Assembly: GCA_002684055.1 (NCBI GenBank)
Contig: NYUL01000052.1
Location: forward strand, 2,809 to 8,597
Origin: Gammaproteobacteria bacterium
GTDB lineage: Bacteria; Pseudomonadota; Gammaproteobacteria; Magnimaribacterales; TMED112
DNA: 5,789 nt
Direction of reading: 5' to 3'
The notes under the pieces were generated by a model, which was not told where the DNA came from, made no database searches, and saw only the letters and a list, made by a program, of their open reading frames with translations. Below are positions 4,903 to 5,789 of the stretch, one piece after another (position 1 is the stretch's first letter; each line of letters starts with the position of its first letter). Made by a program: the position numbers and the translations under genes.

Positions 4903-5789
4903 TTAAAACTACTATAAAAAGCCTTTTAATAGTTAGCTCAATTATTTTTGTATCAGCTTGTGGTGGTGGATCATCTCAAGAAATAATTACACCAACACCA
5001 ACGCCTGCACCAACGCCAGCACCAACACCTGCACCAACGCCAGCACCAACACCTGCACCAACGCCTGTACCAGGACCCACTTCTTGCGCTGATTATGATA
5101 ATTCTGGCAATACTAAATTTTGCACTATGAATTCAGGAGGGCTAGAAAGAGAGTTTTTTATATACATACCAGATAGTTTGCTCAGCAGCACTAATGCCTC
5201 ACCACTTGTAATAAATTTTCATGGTGGTGATGGTTATGCAGAATATGAAATGGAATATACAAGATTCAGGGAATTATCTGAAGATGAAAATTTTATTGTC
5301 GCTTATCCTCAAGGCACTGTTGCAGAGGGAAAAGGCTCAACTGGCTGGTTTACTGGCATTGGTTGTGATTCTGGTGAAGTGTGTGATGTTTCATTTATTT
5401 CAGAATTAATTGATGCACTTGTATCTGAATACTACGTTGATGCTAACAGGGTGTATGCATCTGGTTTTTCAAATGGAGGCTTTATGATTTACAGCTTAGC
5501 TTGTTATTTAAGCGATAAAGTAGCAGCTTTTGGGCCAGTAGCTGGACTTATGTATACAGTAGAATTTGATGACTGTACGCCCCTAAGACCGTTACCAATA
5601 ATACATATTCATGGAACCAATGATACGGCTATACCAATCTCTGGGAGCAGTTATGCTATAGGTTTTGCTAATGTCTTAGATTATTGGAGTAACCATAATC
5701 AATGTAGCGAGACAATCATTGTAGATGGCATTGATCAAAATGGAGATGGCTATGCTTGGTCATCAGAAATAAGAACAAATTGTACTGAG
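4899..5789 (+). CDS. Lipoprotein esterase, PHB depolymerase/LpqC type (3' truncated by window)
   Basis: An open frame of 297 codons running off the window end. Residues 1-20 are a lipoprotein signal (MIKTTIKSLL...FVSA) with lipobox VSAC, giving lipidated C21 followed by GGGSS. A Thr-Pro-Ala-Pro linker (31-58) then leads to a hydrolase domain from about 62. Family marks are the oxyanion motif NFHGGDG (106-112), IVAYPQGT (133-140), GWFTG (149-153), the DVSFISELID helix (163-172), the nucleophile elbow GFSNGG with Ser191, and HGTNDTAIP (238-246) with the catalytic acid D242. The catalytic His should lie beyond the window. This is the PHB-depolymerase-like esterase superfamily (LpqC, carbohydrate esterase 1, feruloyl esterases), so it may cleave polyester or plant/algal polysaccharide esters at the cell surface. 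Paired cysteines (63/75, 156/162, 202/226, 269/295) suit an exported protein. Its ATG overlaps the upstream TGA (ATGA) without a ribosome site, suggesting coupled translation. Confidence 0.88.
   Translation, partial: MIKTTIKSLLIVSSIIFVSACGGGSSQEIITPTPTPAPTPAPTPAPTPAPTPAPTPVPGPTSCADYDNSGNTKFCTMNSGGLEREFFIYIPDSLLSSTNASPLVINFHGGDGYAEYEMEYTRFRELSEDENFIVAYPQGTVAEGKGSTGWFTGIGCDSGEVCDVSFISELIDALVSEYYVDANRVYASGFSNGGFMIYSLACYLSDKVAAFGPVAGLMYTVEFDDCTPLRPLPIIHIHGTNDTAIPISGSSYAIGFANVLDYWSNHNQCSETIIVDGIDQNGDGYAWSSEIRTNCTE
5001..5072 (+). repeat. 12-bp tandem repeat encoding the Thr-Pro-Ala-Pro linker
   Basis: Six copies of a 12-base unit, ACNCCNGCACCA (the sixth has GTACCA), lie in frame and encode TPAP repeated, ending TPVP. 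Copies 2+3 and 4+5 are identical over 24 bases, showing recent duplication of a two-unit block. The linker separates the lipid anchor from the esterase domain; its length should vary between strains by steps of four or eight residues. Confidence 0.92.

Noticed and set aside
5001..5072. Tandem repeat as a CRISPR array
   Set aside because: The units are 12 bases, directly adjacent without spacers, in frame and code for a Pro-rich linker.
5221..5409. 62-codon plus-strand open frame within the esterase gene
   Set aside because: It is an off-frame reading of the segment between the esterase's HGG motif and its nucleophile; the esterase frame carries the conserved motifs.

Overview
The window is AT-rich DNA carrying closely packed genes for exported or membrane proteins. 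There are strong AGGAG-type ribosome sites, intrinsic terminators, a lipobox lipoprotein and many short proteins with MRI(L/I)L-type signal peptides. This fits a streamlined Gram-negative bacterium, most likely a marine gammaproteobacterium of the SAR86 kind. That assignment rests on style and composition only; there is no rRNA, tRNA or core marker gene to confirm it.

Layout. Positions 25-744 (minus) encode a 239-residue protein with one N-terminal membrane helix, resembling the DUF6090 family. A short AT-rich gap separates it from a divergent single gene at 813-1223 (plus), a small secreted protein of unknown family that ends in a clear terminator (1241-1268). Next comes a three-gene operon: an exported cupin (1333-1725), an exported NTF2/SnoaL-like protein (1770-2243) and an exported 250-residue protein (2261-3013). 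The last of these appears to be two copies of one alpha/beta module in tandem. The operon closes with a strong terminator (3031-3060). A second operon follows: a 608-residue protein (3076-4902) joining a periplasmic alpha/beta hydrolase to a polytopic membrane domain, overlapping by ATGA with a lipoprotein esterase of the PHB-depolymerase/LpqC/feruloyl-esterase type (4899 to the window end, truncated). The esterase sits on a Thr-Pro-Ala-Pro linker encoded by a 12-bp tandem repeat.

How the genes may work together. All seven products are predicted to leave the cytoplasm or sit in the membrane. The cupin, NTF2-like and duplicated alpha/beta proteins are all small pocket-forming folds. All three have a predicted mature N-terminus with His at position 3, which could bind Cu(II) or Ni(II). 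This trio is the best candidate here for an undescribed system, for example periplasmic handling of a small molecule or metal, but the substrate is unknown. The second operon pairs two serine hydrolases of different families, probably for ester cleavage at the envelope.

No tRNA, rRNA, CRISPR array, insertion sequence or phage gene was seen, and no stretch over 300 bases lacks a gene.
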